In this document: positions 25,144 through 35,000 of the stretch, piece after piece | Layout of the letters: each line of letters begins with the position of its first letter | Numbering within the stretch: position 1 is the stretch's first letter | DNA from: Parasporobacterium sp. | Lineage (GTDB): Bacteria; Bacillota; Clostridia; Lachnospirales; Lachnospiraceae | Assembly: GCA_017510065.1 (NCBI GenBank) | Contig: JAFWOB010000086.1 | Coordinates: 54,512 to 118,511 of the forward strand | Length of the DNA: 64,000 nt | Direction of reading: 5' to 3' | Notes under the pieces: model-generated | Databases searched by the model: none | Told to the model about the DNA's origin: nothing | What the model saw: only the letters and a program-made list of their open reading frames with translations | Translations under genes and position numbers: made by a program

Positions 25144-26907
25144 ATGGTCAAACTATTTCGGTATTTAGGAAAAAAAGAACTGTGCTTTGCGGCAGCAGTC
25201 TTTGTGCTTGTCATTGTCTCGGTGTGGTGCACGCTGACACTTCCTGATTATATGACCAGGATCACACAGCTGGTGGAAACCGGCGGAGCCATGAAAGATG
25301 TATGGGCAGCCGGCGGCGCCATGCTGTTGTTTGCGCTGGGAGACGCTCTTTGTGCCGTTGTGATCGGCTACTGTACAGCCCAGATCGCGGCACTGTTTTC
25401 CAGGACACTGAGAAAAACCATTTATGATAAAGTGGCGGGTTTTTCCATGGAAGAGATCAATAACTTTTCCACCTCCAGCCTGGTGACGAGATCTACTAAT
25501 GACATCGTACAGATCGTGATGGTCATTTCCATGGGACTGCAGATGATCTTAAGAGCACCGATCATTGCGATCTGGGCGGTCTTTAAGATCCTTGACAAGG
25601 GCTGGCAGTGGATCCTGATCACAGCGATCGCAGTTGTGGTTGTGTTGATCACGATCCTGACGGTTCTGTCTCTGGTGACTCCGAAATTCAAACTGATCCA
25701 GAAACTGACAGACCGGCTGAACCTGGTCACCAGGGAGAATCTGACCGGTATCCGTGTCGTACGGGCGTATAATGCGGAGCATTACCAGGAAGTCAAATTC
25801 GAACATGCCAATATGGATATCACCAAAAACCATTTGTTTACAGGAAAGACACTGGCGTTTCTGATGCCGACCATGCAGTTTGTCATGAGTATGACATCCC
25901 TGATGGTTTACTGGGTCGGTTCTTCGATCATCCGGAATACGCCTGATTTTATGGGAAAGATCGATACGTTCAGCAAGCAGGTGGTCTTTATGGCTTATGC
26001 GATCCAGATCATCATGGCGTTTATGATGGTATCTATGATCTTCATGTTTCTTCCGAGAGCCCAGGTATCCGCAGGACGTATCCAGGAAGTACTGAACATG
26101 AAAACCAAGATCCTGGATGGAGAAGGAGGAGTTCCTTCCGATACGGACAAGGGAAAAGTGGAATTCAGAAATGTCAGCTTCAGCTATCCGGATGCCAAGG
26201 AACGGGTGCTTTCCAATATATCCTTTGCGGCACAGCCCGGAGATACGATCGCTTTCATAGGCTCCACAGGATCCGGCAAGAGTACTCTGGTTAATCTGGT
26301 GCCCCGTTTCTTTGATGCCACAGAAGGAGAAGTCCTGGTAGACGGTATCAATGTCAGACAATATAAACTGGAAGACCTTCGCAGCAAGATCGGATATGTT
26401 TCACAGAAAGCGATCCTGTTTAAAGGGACGATCGCATCCAATGTCCGGTATGGCGATGATTACAGATATGATGTAACGGATGATGATATCCTTCATGCCC
26501 TGGAAGTAGCGCAGGGACTGGATATTGTCAGCAAACAGGAAAACGGTATCCAGGCTGAGGTCGCCCAGGGAGGAACCAATTTCTCCGGCGGACAGAAACA
26601 AAGGATCTCTATTGCCAGGGCAATCTGCAAGAAACCGGAGATCTTCATCTTTGATGACTCCTTTTCCGCTCTGGATTACAGGACCGATAAGAAACTCAGA
26701 AGCGAACTGAGAAAAGAGACGGAAGGCGCAACGATCCTGATCGTTGCCCAGCGGATCGGAACCGTAAAGGATGCGGATCAGATCATTGTGCTTGATGAAG
26801 GCAGGATGGCAGGGATCGGCACCCATGAAGAGCTGCTTAAGACCTGCGAGGTATATCGTCAGATCGCTTATTCACAGCTGTCAAAGGAGGAACTGGAACA
26901 TGCGTAG
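25144..26907 (+). CDS. ABC exporter half-transporter, subunit 1 (degenerate catalytic site)
   Basis: The 587-residue protein has a six-helix ABC-exporter membrane domain (about residues 15-320) fused to an ATPase domain with Walker A GSTGSGKST, Q-loop VSQKAILFKG and signature FSGGQKQR. Walker B IFIFDDSFSALD has Asp where the catalytic Glu is expected. This marks the non-catalytic partner of heterodimeric exporters of the LmrCD/BmrCD/TM287-288 group. I chose the ATG at 25144 because AGGAG lies 9-13 nt upstream. It overlaps the partner gene by 8 nt. Likely a drug, peptide or lipid exporter; substrate unknown. Confidence 0.94.
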   Translation: MVKLFRYLGKKELCFAAAVFVLVIVSVWCTLTLPDYMTRITQLVETGGAMKDVWAAGGAMLLFALGDALCAVVIGYCTAQIAALFSRTLRKTIYDKVAGFSMEEINNFSTSSLVTRSTNDIVQIVMVISMGLQMILRAPIIAIWAVFKILDKGWQWILITAIAVVVVLITILTVLSLVTPKFKLIQKLTDRLNLVTRENLTGIRVVRAYNAEHYQEVKFEHANMDITKNHLFTGKTLAFLMPTMQFVMSMTSLMVYWVGSSIIRNTPDFMGKIDTFSKQVVFMAYAIQIIMAFMMVSMIFMFLPRAQVSAGRIQEVLNMKTKILDGEGGVPSDTDKGKVEFRNVSFSYPDAKERVLSNISFAAQPGDTIAFIGSTGSGKSTLVNLVPRFFDATEGEVLVDGINVRQYKLEDLRSKIGYVSQKAILFKGTIASNVRYGDDYRYDVTDDDILHALEVAQGLDIVSKQENGIQAEVAQGGTNFSGGQKQRISIARAICKKPEIFIFDDSFSALDYRTDKKLRSELRKETEGATILIVAQRIGTVKDADQIIVLDEGRMAGIGTHEELLKTCEVYRQIAYSQLSKEELEHA

Positions 26908-28669
26908 AGGAAATGGAGAAAAAGCCAGTCTCAGATTTCTGGTTCCGCTGATCACATATATCAGAAAATACACGGTCCTGTTGATGATTGCCGTTATATG
27001 CGCCATGGGCGGAACGATCTTTACGATCATCGGCCCCAGAAATATCAGCCGTATTGCAGATATCATCCAGGTGGGTCTTACCGGAGAAATGGACATGGAC
27101 GCGATCACCCGTATCGCCATTACCCTGGTGGTCATCTATTGCTGCGCATGGGTACTGTCTTACATGCAGGGCTTTTTAATGACGGTGATCACACAGAAGA
27201 CATCCTATGGACTTCGAAATGAGATCATCCGCAAGATCAACAGCCTGCCCCTGAAGTATTTTGACAGTCATCTGATCGGTGATATCCTTTCCAGGGTCGT
27301 CAATGATGTGGATACGATCGGGCAGACCATGACGACTTCCGTCGGGAACCTGTTTCAGTCCGGTACCCAGTTTATCGGTGTCCTGATCATCATGTTCACC
27401 GTCAGCTGGCAGCTGACGCTGGTGGCCATCGGGGCTTCCCTCATCGGATTTTTCATTATGTTTATGATCATGAGCAGATCTCAGAAGTTCTTTGTCAGAT
27501 CCCAGGCACTGCTGGGAGCACTGAACGGGCATATTGAAGAGATCTACGCCGGACATGATGTGGTAAATGCATACAATGCCCAGGGGTTTGAGGGCAGAAA
27601 ATTTGATGACCTGAATAACCGTTTTACGGAAGCAGTATGGAAAGCTCAGTTCTTCGGGGCACTGATGCCGCCGTTAATGGCATTTGTAGGGAATCTGGGA
27701 TATGTGGCAGTCTGTGTAGTCGGCGCCGTCATGGCACTCAACGGGCAGATCACTTTCGGCGTCATTGTCGCCTTCATGATCTATATCAGGCTGTTCACCG
27801 GTCCGCTGCAGCAGTTAGGTCAGGTCTTTACACAGCTGCAGTCCACTGCGGCAGCATCCAAACGTGTTTTTGAGTTCCTGGGAGAAGAGTCTCTTCCGGA
27901 TGATATGAGCCTTCCGGTGCGGATCCCTTACGGGACGGCAAGAGGAGACATCGAGTTCAAGCACGTCAATTTCGGATACAATGAAGACAAGACGATCATC
28001 CATGACTTTTCCGCGCTGGCACCTGCCGGAAAGAAGATCGCTATCGTAGGACCTACCGGCGCCGGAAAGACGACGATGGTCAATCTTTTGATGAGATTCT
28101 ACGAAGTGAACAGCGGTGAGATCACAATCGACGGTATTCCGATCAACACGATGCGCAGAGAAGAGGTCCATGCGCTGTTCGGCATGGTACTTCAGGACAC
28201 CTGGTTGTTTGAGGGAACTATTCGAGATAATATCAAGTACAGTAAAGAGGCATCGGATGAGAAGATCATCGAGGCAGCCAAGGCAGCGGGGATCCATCAT
28301 TTTATCATGACCATGCCGAAAGGATATGATACGATCCTTGATGAAAACGCAAGTGTTTCTGCAGGACAGAAACAGCTGATCACCATAGCGAGAGCCATGG
28401 TGGAAGACGCTCCGTTCCTGATCCTGGATGAAGCAACTTCCTCTGTCGATACCAGAACGGAAGAACTGATCCAGGAGGCAATGGACCGCCTGATGGCGAA
28501 TCGGACATCCTTTATCATTGCCCACCGGCTGTCTACGATCAAAAATGCTGACCTGATCCTGGTTATGAAGGACGGCGATATCATTGAACAGGGAAGTCAT
28601 GACGAGCTGATGGCAAAGGGCGGCTTCTATGCAGATCTGTATAATTCCCAGTTTGACCAACTGGATTGA
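26900..28669 (+). CDS. ABC exporter half-transporter, subunit 2 (catalytic site intact)
   Basis: The second half-transporter (589 residues) has six membrane helices and an ATPase domain with Walker A GPTGAGKTT, Q-loop VLQDTWLFEG and Walker B FLILDEATSSVD, including the catalytic Glu. Its signature is altered, SAGQK rather than SGGQ, matching the partner's degenerate Walker B in the same composite site. The ATG at 26900 has AAAGGAGG upstream and overlaps subunit 1; a longer start at 26771 lies well inside that gene. The two products should form one heterodimer. Confidence 0.94.
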   Translation: MRRGNGEKASLRFLVPLITYIRKYTVLLMIAVICAMGGTIFTIIGPRNISRIADIIQVGLTGEMDMDAITRIAITLVVIYCCAWVLSYMQGFLMTVITQKTSYGLRNEIIRKINSLPLKYFDSHLIGDILSRVVNDVDTIGQTMTTSVGNLFQSGTQFIGVLIIMFTVSWQLTLVAIGASLIGFFIMFMIMSRSQKFFVRSQALLGALNGHIEEIYAGHDVVNAYNAQGFEGRKFDDLNNRFTEAVWKAQFFGALMPPLMAFVGNLGYVAVCVVGAVMALNGQITFGVIVAFMIYIRLFTGPLQQLGQVFTQLQSTAAASKRVFEFLGEESLPDDMSLPVRIPYGTARGDIEFKHVNFGYNEDKTIIHDFSALAPAGKKIAIVGPTGAGKTTMVNLLMRFYEVNSGEITIDGIPINTMRREEVHALFGMVLQDTWLFEGTIRDNIKYSKEASDEKIIEAAKAAGIHHFIMTMPKGYDTILDENASVSAGQKQLITIARAMVEDAPFLILDEATSSVDTRTEELIQEAMDRLMANRTSFIIAHRLSTIKNADLILVMKDGDIIEQGSHDELMAKGGFYADLYNSQFDQLD

Positions 28670-28702
28670 TGCGGATATCAAATCGGTGAAAAGGAGGGTG
28701 CT

Positions 28703-29968
28703 ATGGGCAAAGTGATCAAAATCAGGAACCTGGAAATAGGGCAGGGCCGACCGAAGATCTGTGCACTGATCATCGGCGACACCGAAGAGGAGATTCTTGA
28801 TCTGGCACAGCGGAGCAATGATGCCGCCTGCGATATGGCGGAATTCCGCGCAGACCATTATGAACATGTGCAGGATCCGGAAAAACTGAAAAATATCCTA
28901 ATCCGTCTGCGGGAGATCACACTCAAACCGCTGATCTTCACCTTCCGCAGATTCGAGGAAGGCGGAAAGGTAAAAGTCCCCATCAGTTACTATGTGGAAA
29001 TGCTCCGGCTCGTGGCGGAAGGGGGCTATGCTGAAATCATCGATGTCGAACAGTCTGTCGTTGAGGATGATGCCAGCCTGATCCCCATGCTGAAGGAAAT
29101 GGGTGCGCATATCATCCTGTCCCTGCATGATTTCAATTCCACACCGACCCAGTCCGAGATCCTAAAAACGTTTCTCAATATGGAAAAGATGGGAGCTGAC
29201 ATCATTAAAGTGGCATATATGCCGAACAGCAAGAAGGATGTACTGAGTCTTGTCAATGCCACAGAAGAGATGACCAGCAATTATTCCAGCTGTCCTGTCG
29301 TAGCGATCTCCATGGGGCATCTGGGGATGATCACCAGGATTCTTGGGGAATTCATCGAAAGCGCGATTTCGTTTGCTTCCATTACCAGGGCATCTGCGCC
29401 GGGCCAGATCAATATTGACAATCTGAAGACCGTATTGAATGTGATCCATGACAATTATAAGAGAGTGTTCCTGATCGGTTTTATGGGGACCGGCAAAACA
29501 GCGGTTGCCAACTGCCTCGCCAACAAATACGGACTCAGCAAAACAGATCTGGATGCTTACATAGAACAAAAAGAACACCAGAGCATTGCAGATATCTTTA
29601 ATTCCAGTTCCGAAGAAGTCTTTCGCAGTAAGGAAACCAAGTATCTGCGGAAAGTGATCAATAAGGATTACCGGGTTGTCTCCCTGGGAAGCGGCGTGGT
29701 TCTGAAAGAAGAAAATGTCCAGCTGATCAAAGAGAAGGGGATCATTATTCTCCTGACTGCCAGACCGGAAACGATCATCCAGCGGATCAAGAATGACAGG
29801 ACACGGCCTCTGGTAGGGGACAATATGGATCTGGAATACATCAACAGTCTGATGTCGGAGAGAGAACAGCTGTATCAGAATGTGGCCGATCTGGTGATCA
29901 GTACAGACGACAGGACAATAGAAGATATCTGCAAGGAAATAGTTGAAAGTTTGGGATTTACCTTGTAA
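28703..29968 (+). CDS. aroDK: Fused 3-dehydroquinate dehydratase (type I) and shikimate kinase
   Basis: Two shikimate-pathway enzymes form one 421-residue chain. Residues 1-245 are type I dehydroquinase with the catalytic pair His (ILSLHDFN) and Lys (DIIKVAYMP). Residues 250-421 are shikimate kinase with Walker A GFMGTGKTA, the substrate Asp in TDLDAYIE, GSGVVL and the NDRTRPLV lid. They catalyse steps 3 and 5 toward chorismate; AroE, the enzyme for step 4, is not seen here. The name aroDK is descriptive. GGAGG precedes the ATG and the gene may be cotranscribed with the exporter 33 nt upstream. Confidence 0.93.
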   Translation: MGKVIKIRNLEIGQGRPKICALIIGDTEEEILDLAQRSNDAACDMAEFRADHYEHVQDPEKLKNILIRLREITLKPLIFTFRRFEEGGKVKVPISYYVEMLRLVAEGGYAEIIDVEQSVVEDDASLIPMLKEMGAHIILSLHDFNSTPTQSEILKTFLNMEKMGADIIKVAYMPNSKKDVLSLVNATEEMTSNYSSCPVVAISMGHLGMITRILGEFIESAISFASITRASAPGQINIDNLKTVLNVIHDNYKRVFLIGFMGTGKTAVANCLANKYGLSKTDLDAYIEQKEHQSIADIFNSSSEEVFRSKETKYLRKVINKDYRVVSLGSGVVLKEENVQLIKEKGIIILLTARPETIIQRIKNDRTRPLVGDNMDLEYINSLMSEREQLYQNVADLVISTDDRTIEDICKEIVESLGFTL

Positions 29969-30006
29969 AATAAAGCAAGACAGAAAAAGATCGGAGGAAT
30001 ACAGTT

Positions 30007-30564
30007 ATGGTATCAGCTGGTGATTTCAGAAACGGATTAACAGTGGAAATTGAAGGGGATGTTTATCAGATCATTGATTTCCAGCATGTAAAACCCGGAA
30101 AAGGCGCAGCATTTGTCAGAACGAAACTGAAAAACATCATCTCCGGAGGCGTGGTGGAACGTACCTTCAGACCGACGGAACGATTTGAAAATGCACATAT
30201 TGACAGAGCAGAGATGCAGTACCTGTTTGATGACGGGGATATGTATAACTATATGGACACCAGTACCTATGAGCAGGTGCAGTTAAGCCATGCGGATGCA
30301 GGTGATTCCATGAAGTTCGTGAAAGAGAACGAACTGGTTAAGATCTGCTCCTACAAGGGAAAGATCTTTTCCGTTGAACCGCCTACGGCAGTCGAGCTCC
30401 AGGTTACGGAAACAGAGCCCGGATTCAAGGGCAACACCGCTACCGGTGCAACCAAGCCCGCGGTCGTGGAGACCGGTGCACAGGTGAACGTTCCTCTGTT
30501 TATCGAACAGGGCGAGATGATCAAGATCGATACCCGTACCGGAGAATATCTCTCCAGGGCATAA
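30007..30564 (+). CDS. efp: Elongation factor P
   Basis: EF-P relieves ribosomes stalled at polyproline. The 185-residue protein has three beta domains. The domain I tip loop reads [10 protein letters not shown], with Lys where the modified residue sits, and the domain III end shows the conserved [13 protein letters not shown] pattern. No EF-P modification genes (ymfI, epmAB, earP) are nearby. It follows aroDK by 38 nt and ends at a terminator. Confidence 0.97.
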   Translation: MVSAGDFRNGLTVEIEGDVYQIIDFQHVKPGKGAAFVRTKLKNIISGGVVERTFRPTERFENAHIDRAEMQYLFDDGDMYNYMDTSTYEQVQLSHADAGDSMKFVKENELVKICSYKGKIFSVEPPTAVELQVTETEPGFKGNTATGATKPAVVETGAQVNVPLFIEQGEMIKIDTRTGEYLSRA

Positions 30565-30582
30565 TCGGAAGACAGCAGCTTA

Positions 30583-30609
30583 AAAACCACCGCCTCGGCG
30601 GTGGTTTTC
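30583..30609 (+). terminator. Terminator after efp
   Basis: Inverted repeat AAACCACCGCC (30584-30594) with GGCGGTGGTTT (30597-30607), followed by TCTG. The stem is strong; the T-run is part of the right arm. Confidence 0.85.
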
Positions 30610-30611
30610 TG

Positions 30612-30641
30612 TTGACAGGAAAAGGTGTATTACACTACAAT
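30612..30641 (+). promoter_or_regulatory. Predicted promoter of the DUF5688 gene
   Basis: TTGACA (30612-30617), 18-nt spacer, TACAAT (30636-30641). A GC-rich imperfect hairpin followed by TTTTT lies in the leader at about 30692-30737 and might act as an attenuator; that is a weak reading. Confidence 0.65.
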
Positions 30642-30763
30642 CTAAAAGAACTTCTTTTTTATTTCACATCATCAAACATAGATCCGGACGGTCACAGGCT
30701 GTGTGCGAAAGAGCACGGCCGTGTTTTTGTGTGCGCGTAGATTAATCAAAGAAAGGAGATACT

Positions 30764-31675
30764 ATGACGTATCAGGAATTTGTAAATGATGTGGAAAAGA
30801 AAATGATCGAAAAGACAGCAGCAAGAAAGGCTCAGGTGAAGATCATTCAGATGGTTAAGGCAAATGACCGGGTCAGGGACGGCCTCCTGATCGTGGAAAA
30901 TGAGAGGGATCCTTCACCGACCATCTATCTGGATGATCTTTACGAATGGTATCAGGAAGGTGTATCCCTGGAAGAGATCACGGACCGGATCCTCCAGATC
31001 CATGACAGCAATAAGAATATGCCTATTCCTTCGTTCCCTGATTTTTGCTCTTTTGAAAAAGCTAAGAACAGCATTACCTGCAAGCTGTTCAATACAAAAG
31101 TCAATGAGAAATATCTGGAGGATGCGGCAACAATTGAATTTTTTGATCTGTCTGTTGTGTTTTACTGTACGGCAGTAGTAGGCAGGGAAAAACATGTGTA
31201 CAGCAGCAAAGTAACAGAAGAAATGCTGGAACAATGGGGGAAGACCACTCAGGATCTTTTTCCGCTGGCCATGTCCAATACTGCGGGTATGCTGGGCGTT
31301 TACCTGAAAGAAGTGAAGGAAGTGTTTCTGGAAATGGTGGATCTGCAGGAGGAAAAAGATATTCTGCAGGATGCCCTGGAGGACGATGATCGTTCCCCTA
31401 TGTATCTTCTGTCCAATGAGCCCAGGAGATACGGCGCTGTGAATATGCTGCAATATGAACTGCTTCAGGATCTGTCTGAGGAGCTGGAGGATGATCTGTA
31501 TATCATCCCTTCCAGCATCCATGAAGTACTGCTTGTCCCGGTGCATTCCAGGCTGAGCAGAGAGGAAGCGGATGCCATGGTGCAGGATGTAAACAGGAAT
31601 GTCCTGGGAACAGAAGATATTCTGTCAGATCATGTTTATCTGTATTCCAGGATGGAGAACCGGATCACTGCCTGA
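30764..31675 (+). CDS. DUF5688 family protein
   Basis: The 303-residue soluble protein is rich in acidic and helical stretches. Its sequence pattern (MTYQEFVNDVEKKM start, a YEWYQEGVSLEEI segment, a PMYLLSNEPRRYGAVNML block and an L-V-P-HSRLSREEADAM end) matches DUF5688, a family found mainly in Lachnospiraceae, often in many copies. No function is known. It has its own promoter and AAAGGAGA site. It ends before the convergent tRNA-Arg gene. Confidence 0.8.
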   Translation: MTYQEFVNDVEKKMIEKTAARKAQVKIIQMVKANDRVRDGLLIVENERDPSPTIYLDDLYEWYQEGVSLEEITDRILQIHDSNKNMPIPSFPDFCSFEKAKNSITCKLFNTKVNEKYLEDAATIEFFDLSVVFYCTAVVGREKHVYSSKVTEEMLEQWGKTTQDLFPLAMSNTAGMLGVYLKEVKEVFLEMVDLQEEKDILQDALEDDDRSPMYLLSNEPRRYGAVNMLQYELLQDLSEELEDDLYIIPSSIHEVLLVPVHSRLSREEADAMVQDVNRNVLGTEDILSDHVYLYSRMENRITA

Positions 31676-31707
31676 TGAGCAGATAAAAAGAAAAAAGGAC
31701 AAAAAAA

Positions 31708-31779
31708 TGCGCCCGACGGGAATCGAACACGCATCTCAGGCTCCGGAGGCCTGCGCTCTATCCATTGGGCTACGGGCGC
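31708..31779 (-). tRNA. tRNA-Arg (anticodon CCG)
   Basis: Reading the minus strand, the acceptor stem GCGCCCG pairs with CGGGCGC, the anticodon loop is CTCCGGA (anticodon CCG, codon CGG) on a CAGGC/GCCTG stem, and the T-loop is TTCGATT. The 3' CCA is not encoded; a run of seven T follows the discriminator A directly. Two stems have mispairs: C12-A23 in the D arm and U52-C62 in the T arm. It may still be functional, since acceptor and anticodon arms are perfect. Confidence 0.93.
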
Positions 31780-31800
31780 AATTTGCTTTACAGCAGAAGT

Positions 31801-31829
31801 ATTTTACCTTATTTCCATCTCACACGCAA
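31801..31829 (-). promoter_or_regulatory. Predicted tRNA-Arg promoter
   Basis: On the minus strand, TTGCGT (31824-31829) and TAAAAT (31801-31806) have a 17-nt spacer. The -35 lies inside the outer arm of hairpin element copy 2. Confidence 0.6.
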
Positions 31830-31965
31830 GAAAAAAATACTCTTTTTTATGAAATTCCGGCAGCCGGCATAAGCTATATCCTGAAAACAATCAGCGAATG
31901 CGTTTTCAGGATATGGTCTTGTGCTGATATCCACTTTTTACAAGAAGAATCGGATTTCTTGCGTG
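31823..31965. repeat. Constant-loop hairpin element, copy 2
   Basis: The inner arms 31867-31888 and 31902-31924 pair over about 22 bp (one bulged T, several G-U) around the loop AATCAGCGAATGC (31889-31901). The first nine pairs from the loop, CCTGAAAAC/GTTTTCAGG, are shared with the other copies; the rest of the stem is different. An outer 11-bp perfect pair, CACGCAAGAAA (31823-31833) with TTTCTTGCGTG (31955-31965), encloses it. It occupies the space between the tRNA-Arg and nifJ promoters. Confidence 0.85.
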
Positions 31966-31981
31966 CAGAGAAGAAATTTGC

Positions 31982-32010
31982 TTGTGAAAGAATATGGTAT
32001 TTGATACAAT
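31982..32010 (+). promoter_or_regulatory. Predicted nifJ promoter
   Basis: TTGTGA (31982-31987), 17-nt spacer, TACAAT (32005-32010), 16 nt after the end of hairpin element copy 2. Confidence 0.55.
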
Positions 32011-32050
32011 AAACTGAACCTATTTTAGTATGTGAACGGAGGAATACTAT

Positions 32051-35000
32051 ATGTCAAGAAAAATGAAAACCATGGATGGCAACACAGCTGCGGCTCATGT
32101 GTCTTATGCTTACTCTGATGTTGCTGCCATCTATCCGATTACCCCGTCATCTGTCATGGCGGAACTGGCTGATAAGTGGGCAACGGAAGGCTTGAAGAAT
32201 ATTTTCGGCAAGGAAGTTTCTGTTACCGAAATGCAGTCAGAAGCTGGTGCGGCCGGTGCCGTTCACGGATCTCTGGCAGCCGGTGCTCTTACTACCACTT
32301 TTACAGCTTCCCAGGGTTTGCTGCTCATGATCCCCAATATGTACAAGATGGCCGGTGAAATGCTTCCGGCAGTCATCGATGTATCCGCCAGAGCACTTGC
32401 AACCCATGCACTTTCCATCTTCGGCGACCATTCCGATATCTATGCCTGCAGACAGACAGGATTTGCTATGCTCTGCTCATCCAGCGTTCAGGAAGTCATG
32501 GACCTGACCCCGGTTTCACACTGCTCCGCTATCAAGGGCAGAGTTCCCTTTGTCAATTTCTTTGACGGATTCAGAACTTCCCACGAAATCCAGAAGATCG
32601 AAGCCTGGGATTATGAAGACCTGAAAGATCTGGTCGATCTGGAAGCAATCGCCAAATTCAAGGCAGAATCTCTCAATCCGAACAGAGCCTGCCAGATGGG
32701 TTCCGCACAGAATCCGGATATCTTCTTCCAGGTTCGCGAAGCCTGCAACCAAGCGTATGACGCTCTTCCGGCAGTTGTGGAAGAGTATATGAATAAAGTA
32801 AACGCCAAGATCGGTACCGACTACGGTCTGTTCAACTATTACGGAGCTCCGGATGCTGAGCATGTGATCATCGCCATGGGTTCTGTCTGCGAGACTGCGG
32901 AAGAAGCCATTGATTTCCTCAATAAAGAAGGCGGCAAATACGGTATCGTAAAAGTGCGTCTGTACAGACCGTTCAGTGCAAAGCATCTGATCGATGCCAT
33001 CCCGAAGTCTGTCAAGAGAATCAGTGTCCTCGACAGGACCAAAGAGCCGGGCAGCCTTGGCGAGCCGCTGTGGCTGGATGTAGTCGCTGCTCTTCATGAA
33101 TCCGAGTTCAAGGATGTTCCTGTATTCTCCGGCCGTTACGGTCTGGGTTCCAAGAATACGAACTCTGCACAGATCATTGCCGTATTCAGAAATACAGAAA
33201 AGAAGAGATTCACCATCGGTATCAACGATGATGTCACCAATCTTTCCCTGGATACCTCCTATCAGCCGGTGACTTCTCCGGAAGGTACGGTCTGCTGCAA
33301 ATTCTGGGGCCTTGGAGCCGACGGTACTGTAGGCGCCAACAAGAACTCCATCAAGATCATCGGCGACAATACGGATATGTATGCACAGGCATACTTCGAT
33401 TATGATTCCAAAAAATCCGGCGGCGTCACCGTTTCTCATCTGAGATTCGGCAAATCCCCGATCAAGTCCACCTATCTGATCAGCCAGGCTGATTTTGTCG
33501 CCTGCCACAATCCGTCTTATGTACGTAAGTACAACATGGTGCAGGATCTGAAGGATGGCGGAACATTCCTTCTGAACTGCGCATGGGATACGGAAGAACT
33601 GTCCAGACATCTTCCGGGCCAGGCAAAGAAATACATCGCAGATCATAATATCAATCTGTATACCATCGATGGTATCCGGATCGGCAAGGAGATCGGCCTC
33701 GGCGGAAGGATCAATACAGTCCTGCAGTCCGCTTTCTTTAAGCTGGCCAATATCATTCCTTCAGAAGATGCGATCAGACTGATGAAGGAAGCTGCCAAGA
33801 AGACTTACGGCAGAAAGGGTGACGATGTCGTCAATATGAACTATGCCGCTATCGACGCAGGTGCGCAGCAGGTTGTTAAAGTTGAAGTTCCTGATGACTG
33901 GAAGAACGCGGAATATGAAGAACTCGGTGTTGTAAAGACGGAAGGCAGAGCGGAAGTTCTGGACTTCGTCAACACGATCCAGAATCCGGTCTCCGCACAG
34001 GAAGGCAACAATATCCCTGTATCCGCATTTATGAAATATGTCAACGGCGCAACTCCTTCCGGTACCGCAGCTTATGAGAAACGCGGTATTGCAGTAGATG
34101 TTCCCTGCTGGAATGCAGATACCTGTATCCAGTGTAACCAGTGTGCGTATGTATGTCCGCATGCAGCGATCCGTCCGGTGATCATGACGGAAGAAGAACT
34201 GGCAAAGGCACCTGCAGGCACAAAAGCCAAAGATGCGACCGGTCTTCCGGGATTCAAGTTCGTTATGACACTTTCTGCCCTGGACTGCACAGGATGCGCA
34301 TCCTGTACCAACGTCTGCCCGGGCAACAAGAAAGCAGAGACTCTGGTCATGAAGCCGCTTGAGACTCAGATGGCTGAGCAGGATATCTTTGCTTACGGTC
34401 TTACCATCGATGAGAAACCGGAAACGGCAGCCAAATTCAAAGAAACAACAGTCAAGGGAAGCCAGTTCAAACAGCCGCTGCTGGAGTTCTCCGGCGCATG
34501 CGCAGGCTGCGGAGAAACACCGTATGCAAAACTGCTGTCCCAGCTGTTCGGAAGCAGGGCTTATATCGCCAATGCAACAGGATGTACCTCTATCTGGGGC
34601 AACTCCTCACCGTCTACTCCTTATACGGTCAACAAGAGAGGACAGGGCCCTGCATGGTCCAACTCCCTGTTCGAGGATGCAGCGGAATTCGGTTACGGCA
34701 TGCTGCTTGCACAGAATGTAATCCGTGACAGCCTGAAAGATAAGGTGAAAGCATTTATCGACACCGACAAAACAGACGAGATCGCAGAAGCTGCAAAAGA
34801 ATGGCTTGACACCTTTGATGACGGTGCAGCCAACGGACCGGCAACCGACAGACTGGTAGCCGCGATCGAAGCAAAAGGCTGCAAACATGCAGGAGAAATT
34901 CTGAGCCAGAAAGAATATCTTGCCAAGAAGAGCCAGTGGGTATTCGGCGGCGACGGCTGGGGATATGATATCGGCTTCGGCGGACTGGATCACGTGATCG

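Noticed and set aside
31599-32012. + strand open frame of 137 codons spanning tRNA-Arg and hairpin copy 2
   Set aside because: It reads through the antisense of a clear tRNA gene and the hairpin, with no ribosome binding site.
32516-33646. Minus-strand open frame of 376 codons inside nifJ
   Set aside because: Complement of a certain gene, with no ribosome binding site or recognisable domain.
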